A stretch of DNA of 37,364 nucleotides from Candidatus Odinarchaeia archaeon (GCA_029856525.1 JAHQXC010000004.1:1-37364); one strand, 5' to 3'. Positions 7,887-15,398 are shown, counted from the stretch's first letter. Notes: generated from the sequence alone by a model not told the origin. A program made the numbers and translations.

Positions 7887-8226
7887 TTAAAAGCCTTCCT
7901 TAAATTATATGGATATGAAATTAATTTTATATTTTTTTTAAAAAATTTTTAGAATATAAATTACTCTAAAAAATAAATTAACCTATATCCAAATCTATGT
8001 ACTTTAACTAACACCAGCTTTTAAAGTTGTTTAAATTTTATTTTAACCCTGCTCGCTGGAAGCCATCTCCAAATAGATGAGGGCTCCCTGTTCCTATTTT
8101 GCTATGACTTATGACAAGGACACAGTTTATATTTACAGGTAATGTTTAGTTCATGCTACTAACCGGTCGGCGGTAAGGCAAGATGCGCCTTTATGTAATT
8201 TCACAGTATAAATCTTCTAGATAACC
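7887..8226. other. Intergenic region with hairpins, no gene
   Basis: About 340 bases between two minus-strand genes. The right part must hold the 3' end of the glycosidase-like transcript, and the AT-rich left part the promoter of the radical SAM gene. Only ORFs of about a dozen codons are present. The 8041-8220 part is more GC-rich and structured: a strong hairpin at 8058-8088, and a second one AAGGC-aagatgc-GCCTT near 8175-8191. It may be a structured RNA or another decayed insertion-element end. Confidence 0.45.
8058..8088. repeat. Hairpin resembling IS605-type end
   Basis: GGAAGCCATCT-ccaaat-AGATGAGGGCTCCC folds into an imperfect stem of about 11 pairs. The 'GAAGCC...tct...AGATG-GGG' layout is like the terminal hairpin of repeat copies 1 and 2, so it may be a third, more decayed end of the same element family. 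It could equally be a transcription terminator or part of a non-coding RNA. Confidence 0.35.
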
Positions 8227-9222
8227 TTATCTGCCTAAATGAAGTTCTCTAAGCTGATTGTATCCTGAAAGATAACAGTTATATGTGTATATTTCTTCAG
8301 CGGAAATCTTATCAGCTATTGATTTAATTATGTTCAATTCATCCTCGCCTGTTATATTCCAATAGAGGAGAGCTGGTTTAACATCTCTGTGTTTAAATGA
8401 TTCACTCTTAGATATCGATGACGTCAATCTATTATACTCTGTAGTGTTAACTTCAGGAAGTATAGGAGTCCACGGGTGAATGTTAAACACTATCTTAGTA
8501 GCGCGGCTTATTGACTCAACATTTTGCCCGTACTCTAATTCTAAGTTCTCTGTATAGTTTACAGCTGGTTCAAGATAAATTTCAGAGTAAACTTCAAGCT
8601 TCTCGTTAACTTTTCTTAAACGCTCTACAAGTGTTGTTATCATACTTGATAGTTTATCCGCCCTCCACATTAACCATTTAGACTGCAAGTCACGGTCTGC
8701 TTGTATTCTATTAAAGTCGAATGAGGCGGGTATACCCGCTATCTGACTGAACTCTGCTTTACAATTATCACAGAAACAGTAATTTCTATTTGTAAAAGTG
8801 TTTCCTGCAAGTATAACACCTTTAACAGGGTATTGGGCAACTTCTTCTAAGATTTTGGCAAGATAGTTGACAGTCATCTCAGAAGGGCATATATGGGTTG
8901 CACTAATCTGACCGCCAGATTTAACACTAGAGTATTTTGGATCCTCAGCCATATAATTATCTAAAAGCGTGTTGACAACAGCATAGACGTCGAAAATATC
9001 AGATGAAATTTTAATAAATTCATTTAGAAAGTTTCCGTGAACAGGATCCTTTGGGGCTGTTGAACTATCATAGAATACGCGGCCTGATGGAGGTTTAACA
9101 ACTAACCCTATTTTTGAGAGATTCCCCCCGTATTCAGCTATAAACTGAGATGGCTTCATATTAATAGCAGTCGGATCTAGTATCAGATTCAGATTATTAA
9201 CTAAAAGCTCTCTTAAATCCAT
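8227..9222 (-). CDS. Putative TIM-barrel glycoside-hydrolase-like protein
   Basis: A 331-residue protein without signal peptide or membrane segment, so probably cytoplasmic. The pattern of alternating strands and helices, the 'DVYAVVNTLL' strand, and the segment 'CFCDNCKAEFSQ' followed by a helix 'WRADKLSSMITTLVERLRK' match putative glycosidase-type TIM barrels, in which a C-x-C-x-x-C-containing loop follows a barrel strand. Candidate acids lie in 'YSEIYLEP' and 'DVKPALLYWN'. No specific GH family can be named and no activity can be claimed. The start is an ATG with GGTGGTATC directly upstream. It sits between the two repeat copies, behind the radical SAM gene on the same strand, but a 340-base gap argues against a tight operon. 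Confidence 0.6.
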   Translation of the reverse strand: MDLRELLVNNLNLILDPTAINMKPSQFIAEYGGNLSKIGLVVKPPSGRVFYDSSTAPKDPVHGNFLNEFIKISSDIFDVYAVVNTLLDNYMAEDPKYSSVKSGGQISATHICPSEMTVNYLAKILEEVAQYPVKGVILAGNTFTNRNYCFCDNCKAEFSQIAGIPASFDFNRIQADRDLQSKWLMWRADKLSSMITTLVERLRKVNEKLEVYSEIYLEPAVNYTENLELEYGQNVESISRATKIVFNIHPWTPILPEVNTTEYNRLTSSISKSESFKHRDVKPALLYWNITGEDELNIIKSIADKISAEEIYTYNCYLSGYNQLRELHLGR

Positions 9223-9513
9223 GATACCACCCTAAAAAACATATTTTTCTAGTATTGAATATTTCAACAGATATTTATAAACTACTCTAAGATCTTAACT
9301 TCACCGGTATGGACTTTCAATTTAATATGAAGATTTGAAAACTAAAACACCTTATATTCCACGGCTCACTAGACGTGTCCTAGCTGACGGTACACTCGCA
9401 GACACTGAAGCCTCAGCTTGAGCGTGGGAATTGAGCTTGATCGGGTAAGTGTCTGCGAAAACTGTAGTATTTTAACTCTCTAAAAACGAAACTTTAAATT
9501 TTAAATAAAAATT
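9223..9513. other. Intergenic region with long-stem hairpin
   Basis: About 290 bases between the 5' end of the glycosidase-like gene and the 3' end of rpoP (both minus). The part nearest the glycosidase-like gene is AT-rich and should carry its promoter. The 9360-9470 part is more GC-rich and structured and contains the 11-bp-stem hairpin described separately. No ORF of note. Confidence 0.4.
9396..9458. ncRNA. Candidate structured RNA with 11-bp perfect stem
   Basis: TCGCAGACACT at 9396-9406 is perfectly complementary to AGTGTCTGCGA at 9448-9458. Inside, TCAGCT can pair with AGCTTGA, leaving two-sided internal loops (GAAGCC / TCGGGTA). A stem of about 11 pairs, an internal pocket and an upper stem followed by A-rich sequence recall an H/ACA guide hairpin, but there is no clear ACA box or kink-turn. 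Alternatives are a large terminator for rpoP or a decayed mobile element. Strand unknown. Confidence 0.35.
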
Positions 9514-9657
9514 TTATCGGCACATTATTTTTTTCACTATTGGCGGTCTAACCTTATATAATACACGGTAACCGCAATATGGACATTTAACACCGGACAC
9601 CGTTTTAAGACTCTCTATTGTAATCTCTTTCTTGCAATTCCCGCAGATATAACTCAT
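9514..9657 (-). CDS. rpoP: DNA-directed RNA polymerase subunit P (Rpo12)
   Basis: Missing from the ORF track because of its size. The minus strand from the ATG at 9657 to the TAA at 9514-9516 encodes 47 residues, MSYICGNCKKEI...VKCPYCGYRVLYKVRPP...CR. This is the typical length and pattern of archaeal RNA polymerase subunit P, homologous to eukaryotic Rpb12: a four-Cys zinc ribbon (CGNC ... CPYC) followed by the conserved basic tail LYKVRPP, which contacts the Rpo3/Rpo10 assembly platform. Its start has GTGGTTTAAG upstream and a TATA-like box about 35-45 bases away. It is often linked to rpl37ae in archaea, but here it stands alone beside repeat copy 2. Confidence 0.93.
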   Translation of the reverse strand: MSYICGNCKKEITIESLKTVSGVKCPYCGYRVLYKVRPPIVKKIMCR

Positions 9658-10025
9658 CTTAAACCACTTCCCTGATCAATGAGGATTCCTTTAATATAAA
9701 AATTACGTTTATATTTAAAGTTAACTTGAATTATAGAATAAGCCGTCTAGATCATCCTTAGTTTTATAAATTTCGCTGCTAGAAGAGCAATGGTTTTAAG
9801 TGGTTGATGCGAACCAGCCTAAAATCTCACAGTGTACTTGTTAACAGCCCGCTGTGCGGGGGAAGCCACCGTCTTTATACTGTAGGAGTCTAATTTAAGA
9901 ATAATAAAGTATAAATATTAAGTAACATCTTTTTATTAGTCAGAGGCTCAGTTGTTAAGCAAAGTTTTATATTTATAATATTTCTAAATTCATTTAAAAA
10001 AATTGAAATTATGAGGAAAATTTGA
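9658..10025. promoter_or_regulatory. Divergent region: rpoP promoter, repeat copy 2, aIF1 promoter
   Basis: This 368-base gene-free stretch holds the minus-strand rpoP promoter (TATA-like run 'ttaatataaaaat' at about 9691-9703), repeat copy 2 (9758-9891), and an AT-rich stretch of about 130 bases that must contain the aIF1 promoter. The minus ORF at 9890-10150 is a shadow of aIF1. Confidence 0.5.
9758..9891 (+). mobile_element. Repeat copy 2: IS200/IS605 right-end-like element
   Basis: Direct repeat of the element at 6815, identical over the first about 91 bases except for one G/A change (gctgctAgaagagc). The distal part has diverged: CCGC-tgt-GCGG replaces the GGGG/CCCC hairpin, and the terminal stem (ccaccgtctttatactgtagg) is weaker, so this copy looks more decayed. 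It is in the same orientation as copy 1, and the pair brackets about 2.8 kb with the radical SAM, glycosidase-like and rpoP genes. No transposase or TnpB gene is nearby. Confidence 0.5.
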
Positions 10026-10337
10026 ATGGGTTTAGAGATCTGTGCTAAGTGCGGTTTGCCTAAGGATTTATGTGTTTGCGAGCAGATTGTTAAAGAGGAG
10101 CAGCGTATAAAGATACGCACGGAGAAAAGGAAGTGGGGTCGTGAAGTCACGGTTATAAGCGGCTTAGATAAGAAAGAGGTTAATATCGATGAGTTAGCTA
10201 GTAAGCTGAAGGCTAGTTGTGCTTGCGGTGGAACATATAAAAACGATCAGATAGAGTTGCAGGGTGCTCATAAAGAGAAAGTCAAGGAGTTGCTGATCTC
10301 CTGGGGTTTCTCCGAGGATAAAATAGACGTTAGATAA
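10026..10337 (+). CDS. sui1: Translation initiation factor aIF1 (SUI1)
   Basis: A 103-residue SUI1/eIF1 homologue, which binds the small ribosomal subunit near the P site and helps select the start codon. The N-terminal extension CAKCGLPKDLCVCEQ is a zinc-binding knuckle typical of archaeal aIF1. The SUI1 core (about 28-103) shows VTVISGLDKKEVNIDELASKLK and CACGGTYKNDQIELQGAH, matching the family signature of a Cys-Gly-Gly loop before the last strands and helix. The ATG start is preceded by GAGG. A zinc-ribbon gene follows after 22 bases and is probably co-transcribed. Confidence 0.94.
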   Translation: MGLEICAKCGLPKDLCVCEQIVKEEQRIKIRTEKRKWGREVTVISGLDKKEVNIDELASKLKASCACGGTYKNDQIELQGAHKEKVKELLISWGFSEDKIDVR

Positions 10338-10359
10338 AATTTTATAATGGACGATTGAA

Positions 10360-10602
10360 ATGAACTTTTTTAAAAGGCGTAGTCGACCTAAAGAAGGCTA
10401 TGTTTTAATAAGATTATGCCCTGTATGCGGTTCAAGTAAGCTTAGAGAATTCAACTTTCTATCTGGCTGGTATACTCAGCTTCAATATATTTGCGAGTCT
10501 TGCGGTTATTCAGGCCCATTATATTTAGAGGTTGAAGTTGAAAAAAACCAGGTGAACGACCAGAATACTAGTGGAGTTGTTAACCGTGAAGATACTTTAT
10601 GA
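10360..10602 (+). CDS. Small zinc-ribbon protein (80 aa)
   Basis: An 80-residue protein with a two-knuckle zinc ribbon, CPVCGS (about 20-25) and CESCGYSGP (about 46-54), separated by an aromatic stretch. A short basic N-terminus (FKRRSRP) and an acidic tail flank it. Small archaeal ribbons of this shape are common and mostly uncharacterised; no function is claimed. It starts 22 bases after aIF1, with GGACGATTGAA upstream, so translation-linked co-expression is likely. Its last 23 bases overlap the 3' end of the convergent epimerase gene. Confidence 0.75.
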   Translation: MNFFKRRSRPKEGYVLIRLCPVCGSSKLREFNFLSGWYTQLQYICESCGYSGPLYLEVEVEKNQVNDQNTSGVVNREDTL

Positions 10603-11515
10603 ATCTTCTAATACCTTCAGCTATGGTTATTTTAGGCTGCCAGCCGAGTCTCTTTATTTTTCCAATATCTAGTAGCATTTTAGGAATATCGCCGGCCCAG
10701 CCTCCTCTCCCACCTGTGAACACGTATCTAACATTTTTTAACCCTAACATATCTACGATGATATCTGCGATTTCTCTGACGGTTATCCATTCTTCAGAAC
10801 CGATGTTAAAGAAATCGAAGCCTTTAATATTCTGTTCTTTCAGATAAAAGACAGCGTCGATGCAATCATCTATATATAAGTAAGATTTTTTTTGCTGCCC
10901 GTCTCCTAATATTTTTAATTCATCTGGTTTATTAATTAATTTATGATAGAAGTCGTATATCACTCCGTGAGTTGATCTAGGTCCGAAGATATTCGCAAAC
11001 CTGCAGGAGATTATGTTTAAACCATATGTCTGCGCGTAAGCTGAACAATACATTTCACAGCTCGCTTTTGAAGCACCGTAGCAGCTTACAGGTTTAAGAG
11101 GAGCTGTTTCAGGGGTTGGAAGAATGTCAGCTTCACCGTATAATGTTCCACCTGAACTGGCGAATATGATTTTATTCACATCCGTTTTTCTAGAAGCTTC
11201 GAGAATATTTAATGTTCCTAAAGTGTTTATCATAAAATTTTTAACAGGGTCAGCGGCGCTAGCGTCTACACGCGGATCAGCTGCGAAATGGAAGATTTCT
11301 CTAACATCTCTGCAAGCTTCTAAAACAGTTTCAGCGTCTCTTATATCCCCTTTTATGAATTTCACTTTTTTATTTTCGACGAGTTGTTTATAATAATCTC
11401 CTGCAGGGGATGAGAGATTATCTAGGATAACCACCTCCTCCCCCCTATTAATTAAGCGATCCACTATGTGACTGCCTATAAACCCTGCTCCCCCTGTTAC
11501 TAACACATAACTCAT
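10580..11515 (-). CDS. NAD-dependent sugar-nucleotide epimerase/dehydratase
   Basis: An extended short-chain dehydrogenase of about 311 residues that converts NDP-sugars (UDP-glucose 4-epimerase-like). The N-terminus has the NAD-binding glycine motif TGGAGFIGSH, an Asp after strand 2 (ILDNLSS), the HFAAD segment, a catalytic YGASK (YxxxK) and a Ser/Thr region ASSGGTLYG. The C-terminal part binds the sugar nucleotide (GDGQQKKSYLYIDDC). The ORF track begins at a GTG at 11524, but GGTGAACT covers that codon and is ideally spaced for the ATG at 11515, giving MSYVLVTGG. It lies 5 bases behind map on the same strand, so the two form an operon. The exact sugar is not predictable; glycan or lipid decoration is likely. 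Confidence 0.88.
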   Translation of the reverse strand: MSYVLVTGGAGFIGSHIVDRLINRGEEVVILDNLSSPAGDYYKQLVENKKVKFIKGDIRDAETVLEACRDVREIFHFAADPRVDASAADPVKNFMINTLGTLNILEASRKTDVNKIIFASSGGTLYGEADILPTPETAPLKPVSCYGASKASCEMYCSAYAQTYGLNIISCRFANIFGPRSTHGVIYDFYHKLINKPDELKILGDGQQKKSYLYIDDCIDAVFYLKEQNIKGFDFFNIGSEEWITVREIADIIVDMLGLKNVRYVFTGGRGGWAGDIPKMLLDIGKIKRLGWQPKITIAEGIRRFIKYLHG

Positions 11516-11520
11516 ATAGT

Positions 11521-12447
11521 TCACCTTGTAGTGACTTCACAACCGTCATTTGTCACTATTAAAGTATGCTCCGCCTGAGATACGTAGCTTCCCTTCACGT
11601 CTGCTAAAACATGATATTGGTGGAGGACTCCACTGTTAACGAGTTCTCTGAAAGCTAGTTTAACTGAACCTAAACTCATATCTTTTAAAAGCCATCTTTG
11701 AGAGAATGGGAGTGTTTTAAACTCTTCCACTATCTTTTTTAAAACATTTCTAGCTAGCTGAGAGCGGAGGGGGGCTCTCACAGGGATAAAACTGTAAATA
11801 TAAACATAAGGGGTTTCATGAGCGTATCCTTGACCTGTCGTCGCGAAGGTTTCGACAGCGTAAACCTCTCCTTCGAGTACCTCTTTACCGAATGGCACTT
11901 TTATGTTAGGTATATTTTTAGCGCCGTGCAAGTTGTATTGGTCGAGTATATGACCTGAGAGATCTCTCACCGGTCTGTAACCGTATTTCTTAATAGTCTC
12001 CTCTATTATTCTCCCAACTTCATTTGTTTTAACTTTCGGTTTAATAGCCTCAATAGCCTTGTTTAAAGCCTCCTCTGACGCTTCAACTAATTTATTATAC
12101 TCTTCATTGAACGCTACAGTGAAGGCTCCATCCGCTATGTACCCGTCTACGTGAACTCCGAAATCTATTTTCACAACATCCTTATCCCCTATTACGGTTT
12201 CATCACCTGGAGGGGAGGAGTAATGAGCTGCAAGATTATTTATTGAAATATTAGTTGGAAAAGCGCATTTCCCTCCTAATTCAACTATTTTCCCTTCGAT
12301 CATCTCACATAAGTCGATTAGTTTAACACCTACTTTCACATGCGGTTTTATATACTCAGCCACCTGTCGGTGGATGCTACCAGCCTTCCTATATTTCTCT
12401 AATTCTTCTCCCTTACTTAATTTTTCACGCTGCTCGTTTTCGCTCAC
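11521..12447 (-). CDS. map: Methionine aminopeptidase, type 2
   Basis: Removes the N-terminal Met from nascent proteins. Metal ligands of the pita-bread fold are visible: Asp in KIDFG, Asp in YIADGAF, His in LSGHIL, Glu in AVETFA and Glu in QAEHTL. The insert of about 60 residues in the C-terminal half (ARNVLKKIVEEFKTLPF...) is the helical insertion typical of the archaeal/eukaryotic type-2 enzyme. The ORF track begins at a GTG at 12456, but that codon is part of the GGTGAAAT ribosome binding site. The GTG at 12447 (protein MSENEQ...) is better placed. It is transcribed divergently from the roadblock gene and is followed by the epimerase gene 5 bases downstream. Confidence 0.94.
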   Translation of the reverse strand: MSENEQREKLSKGEELEKYRKAGSIHRQVAEYIKPHVKVGVKLIDLCEMIEGKIVELGGKCAFPTNISINNLAAHYSSPPGDETVIGDKDVVKIDFGVHVDGYIADGAFTVAFNEEYNKLVEASEEALNKAIEAIKPKVKTNEVGRIIEETIKKYGYRPVRDLSGHILDQYNLHGAKNIPNIKVPFGKEVLEGEVYAVETFATTGQGYAHETPYVYIYSFIPVRAPLRSQLARNVLKKIVEEFKTLPFSQRWLLKDMSLGSVKLAFRELVNSGVLHQYHVLADVKGSYVSQAEHTLIVTNDGCEVTTR

Positions 12448-12572
12448 GTATTTCACCTTTAAACGAGTTATAACTAAATAATTATTTATAGAAACCTAAA
12501 CTATAGCGCTTATAAATAATTTCATAGTAAATATTAAACATAACTGTTTAATATTATAAGTGTGGTGGGAGA

Positions 12573-12944
12573 TTGGCTGTTAACCGTGTCCCTCAAATAG
12601 AAGAGGTTCTAAGAGAATTAGAGCTTACAACTAGTCAAGTGGAAGCCAGCGCGGTTGTGAGCGTTGAAGGTCTTCCAATATGCTCGGCTATGCCGTTAGG
12701 GGTTGATGACGGTATTTTAGCAGCTATGACTGCGACTATTTTAAGCGTGGCTGAAAGAGCTGCAGGTGAACTGGCGCGGGGTAAATTGAACCGTGTTCTA
12801 GTTGAAGGAGGAGACGGATATTTTATAATCTCCTCCGCTGGTAGAGATGCGATTCTAGCTGTTCTAACAAAAAGTAAAGCGAATCTGGGAATGGTTTTCT
12901 TAGCTATGGATAGAGCGTGTGAAAAAATAAGTAAACTGATATAA
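12573..12944 (+). CDS. Roadblock/LC7 domain protein
   Basis: A 123-residue single-domain protein. A leading helix (IEEVLRELELTT) is followed by VEASAVVSVEGLPICSAMP, a long helix (DGILAAMTATILSVAERAAGELARG), then RVLVEGGDGYFIISSAGRDAILAVLT and a last helix. This is the classic roadblock/LC7 order, a profilin-like sandwich that dimerises and, in bacteria and eukaryotes, acts as a platform or activator for small GTPases (MglB, Ragulator). The start is TTG, supported by GGTGGGAGA just upstream and the absence of an in-frame ATG. It stands alone, divergent from map. With the GTPase at 5340 and the partial gene at 1, it suggests a GTPase-regulation theme, but partners are not shown by the sequence. 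Confidence 0.9.
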   Translation: MAVNRVPQIEEVLRELELTTSQVEASAVVSVEGLPICSAMPLGVDDGILAAMTATILSVAERAAGELARGKLNRVLVEGGDGYFIISSAGRDAILAVLTKSKANLGMVFLAMDRACEKISKLI

Positions 12945-13106
12945 GCAGGCTCAGATCGCCCGTCGATGATCATCCATTTTTAATGTCAACTTTCAAGCTT
13001 TCTTCATTGCCTATAACTCTTTTACAGTTATTAATATTTAACATTTAACTTTTAACTTTAAATACTCGTATTTTAATAATCTGATTAAATTATTTCGGTG
13101 GGTTAA

Positions 13107-13709
13107 TTGCTAATAGACTTTGAAGGCATTGACGGTTCTGGGACTGAAACATGGTCTAAGTTTACTTTAAAATATATTCTCGAAAAAGGCGGTAAAGCTG
13201 TTATTTACCGTTTCCCTGATTATAACAGTCCGTGGGGTAGAATAATCAGATCCTTTCTAGACGGGGAGATAGAGCTTAACGTTGACATTCAATTTTTAAC
13301 TTATTCAACGGATATACTTAAAGACGCTGATAATATTAGACGGGATTTACAGGATAAAATAGTTTTAACAGACCGTTACATTCTTTCAACAATGGCTTAT
13401 CAATGTAGTAAAGGTTTCCCTGTTGAGAAAGCGTTATCCTTCTACAAGATTTTCAATTTCCCACTACCAGATTATGTTATTCTACTTTTAACTTCGAGTG
13501 AAATCAGTAAAAGCCGTAAGCTCTCAGAGAATAAGATTCTAGACCGTCATGAAAAAGACAGTGATCTTTTAAAAAAAGTTTCAGATAATTATATAAGATT
13601 TTCAAGAGAAAAATATATATGTGAGAGATGGTTTCTCGTTGACACAAGCAGGGAGTTAGAAGCTACTAAAAAAGATATGGAGAATATTCTAAATCTTATT
13701 TTAAAATAA
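13107..13709 (+). CDS. Thymidylate-kinase-like protein with altered P-loop
   Basis: A 200-residue protein with the thymidylate kinase layout: FEGIDGSG at the N-terminus, the DRYILSTMAYQ motif near residue 90, and a LID-like 'ILDRHEKD' segment. dTMP kinases phosphorylate dTMP to dTDP. However, the P-loop reads GIDGSGTETWSK, where the family has GIDGSGKST/TTQ. The codons at that place read ggg-act-gaa-aca, so the invariant Lys is replaced by Thr13. This suggests a non-catalytic or changed nucleotide kinase, and a canonical tmk would be expected elsewhere in the genome. The start is TTG with GGTGGG upstream. It precedes the PAC2 gene by 18 bases, probably in one operon. Confidence 0.8.
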   Translation: MLIDFEGIDGSGTETWSKFTLKYILEKGGKAVIYRFPDYNSPWGRIIRSFLDGEIELNVDIQFLTYSTDILKDADNIRRDLQDKIVLTDRYILSTMAYQCSKGFPVEKALSFYKIFNFPLPDYVILLLTSSEISKSRKLSENKILDRHEKDSDLLKKVSDNYIRFSREKYICERWFLVDTSRELEATKKDMENILNLILK

Positions 13710-13727
13710 AGCGTTGAAGTGGTTTAA

Positions 13728-14495
13728 ATGGGAGATTATTTTATTCAAAATTATAATAGTTTCGAAGGGTTTGGAAACCGTAAAATATGTATTCAGGGAA
13801 TGCCGGGTATCGCTTTAGCTGGAAAATATACTGTAGACTATATTATTAAAACTTTAAGCGCTAGGAAAATATTCGATTTATATTTCTATGATTTCCCGCC
13901 TCAAGTTTTAATAGACTTAGGTTTAATGAATCTTCCTTCCGTTTACCTTTTCCATTATTATAATGAGCTTAGCGGTGATGATCTTCTACTCCTCTCATCA
14001 GATTTCCAGCCTTTAACACATTACGGTGTAAACGCTCTCAGTTTAATTTTAGCTGAGCAACTTAGAAAGCTGGGTGTGAAACTTATTATCTCACTAGGAG
14101 CTTCAGCTGTTAACATAATTGTTAAAGATCCTAAGATATATGCTTCAGCCACTTCTCCGAGTATTTTAAACACTAGTTTTAATACCCCAGATTTTGAGCG
14201 ATTCGCAGACGGGGTTATAACAGGGATGAACGGTGTTCTACCAGCTATCATAGGACGGGAGGGAGATATACAAGGTGTCATTTTACTTGCTGAAGCGTGC
14301 CGTTATCTGACATGTGATTTCAGAGCGGCTAAAAAACTATTAGAAGTGTTGGAGAAAACTCTTAATTTGAAAATAGACTACACGGAGATTAACAATAAAA
14401 TTAGAGAATTAGATGAAAGCATCGAAAGACTAAAACTTGAAGAGCAGTCTCGCAGACAGCCAGTGAGAGATGAGAAAACTAATTATATAGGTTGA
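13728..14495 (+). CDS. PAC2-family protein
   Basis: A 255-residue protein of the PAC2 (proteasome assembly chaperone 2) superfamily. Typical segments are ICIQGMPGIALAGKYTVDYII near the N-terminus, a strand-rich middle (LLLLSSDFQPL), the helix 'GVNALSLILAEQLRKLGVKLIISLGA', and the glycine-rich 'ITGMNGVLPAIIGREGDIQGVILLAEA'. The last about 40 residues (KIRELDESIERLKLEEQSRR) are a probable coiled coil. Eukaryotic PAC2 helps assemble the 20S proteasome; archaeal PAC2 homologues form trimers and have been linked to proteasome binding, but a role here is inference. The start has GTGGTTTAA upstream. Its stop abuts that of the convergent GGGP synthase gene. Confidence 0.85.
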   Translation: MGDYFIQNYNSFEGFGNRKICIQGMPGIALAGKYTVDYIIKTLSARKIFDLYFYDFPPQVLIDLGLMNLPSVYLFHYYNELSGDDLLLLSSDFQPLTHYGVNALSLILAEQLRKLGVKLIISLGASAVNIIVKDPKIYASATSPSILNTSFNTPDFERFADGVITGMNGVLPAIIGREGDIQGVILLAEACRYLTCDFRAAKKLLEVLEKTLNLKIDYTEINNKIRELDESIERLKLEEQSRRQPVRDEKTNYIG

Positions 14496-15254
14496 TCAAG
14501 TAGCTGATTTAACAGCTTTAATTATCTCTTTAAGAGACGCGCCGCCGTCTTTTAAAACAGTTTTTTCAATAAAAGTGCCTTGAACGATTACAGAGGCGCC
14601 TGCTTCAACAGCCTTCTTAGCGTCAGCCGCCGTGTTTATCCCTCCGCCTACTATCACCGGGATTTGAACTGAACGTGAAACAGCTTTTATAAACTCTGTT
14701 GGAATGCACATGTCAGCGCCTGAACCAGCTTCTAAGTATATAAGCTTGTATCCTATTAATTCAGCCGCCATCGCGTATGCAACCGCTATTTTAGGCTTCG
14801 AACGTGGGATTAAGTGAGCGTAACCCATGTAGCCGGCTGTAGCCCCAGGCTCTACAATAATATAAGCCATTGAGATAGGCTCAACCCCCATTTTTTTAAT
14901 GAGAGGAGCGGCTATCGCCTGAGCTCCTATAATCATATAAGGGTTTGTCGAGTTCAATAAACTCATGAAAAATATGGCGTCAGCATACTTGCTTATCCCT
15001 GCTAAGCTACCTGGAAATAAGATAACCGGTATCTTAACATTCTCTTTTATTTTTTTAACAGCTAAATCTATATCTAGAGCTGTTGATCCGCCTACCATTA
15101 TAGCATCGGTTCCAGCCTCATAGGCTAACCGGGCGATTCTACCCGCTTCCTCATAATCCTGTGTTAAAGGATCGGGATCGATTAAACTGAAATGTAACGC
15201 TTTCTCTCTTATAATTTTATCAGTGATATAACTCCACACACTTTTCCAAGTCAA
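14496..15254 (-). CDS. Geranylgeranylglyceryl phosphate synthase
   Basis: A 252-residue TIM-barrel prenyltransferase that joins geranylgeranyl diphosphate to sn-glycerol 1-phosphate, the first committed step of archaeal ether lipids. Characteristic segments are HFSLIDPDP at the N-terminus (phosphate/Mg site), TDAIMVGGSTAL, PVILFPGS, YIIVEPGATAGYMG, LEAGSGAD and the phosphate-binding VIVGGGINTAADAKKAVEAGAS...GT. The start is TTG with GGATGGTG upstream; no in-frame ATG is close. It faces the PAC2 gene with adjacent stop codons (TGATCA). It is clear chemotaxonomic evidence that this is an archaeon. Confidence 0.94.
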   Translation of the reverse strand: MTWKSVWSYITDKIIREKALHFSLIDPDPLTQDYEEAGRIARLAYEAGTDAIMVGGSTALDIDLAVKKIKENVKIPVILFPGSLAGISKYADAIFFMSLLNSTNPYMIIGAQAIAAPLIKKMGVEPISMAYIIVEPGATAGYMGYAHLIPRSKPKIAVAYAMAAELIGYKLIYLEAGSGADMCIPTEFIKAVSRSVQIPVIVGGGINTAADAKKAVEAGASVIVQGTFIEKTVLKDGGASLKEIIKAVKSAT

Positions 15255-15398
15255 TTCAATTACACCATCCTTTTAAAACATAATAGAAATCTCTGTAAAC
15301 TACTATTAAATATATTTTTTCTCTTTAGATGGTGGTCTTGACGCGGATGATATTTAAAGGGGTTTATTGTACTAAAATAATAGGAGGCTGGAGGGGAG

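Noticed and set aside
8104-8142. 12-codon ORF (MTYDKDTVYIYR) as a possible peptide substrate of the radical SAM enzyme
   Set aside because: Very short, on the opposite strand to the enzyme gene, and without a ribosome binding site.
9890-10150. Minus ORF of 86 residues
   Set aside because: Overlaps the aIF1 gene on the other strand and starts inside it; a shadow with no family pattern.
12635-12973. Minus ORF of 112 residues opposite the roadblock gene
   Set aside because: Antisense shadow; the plus frame is a clear roadblock/LC7 domain.
12945-13106. Possible C/D box RNA (gatgatc and ctga-like boxes on the minus strand)
   Set aside because: The boxes are imperfect and only about 20 bases apart, too close for an archaeal C/D guide RNA.
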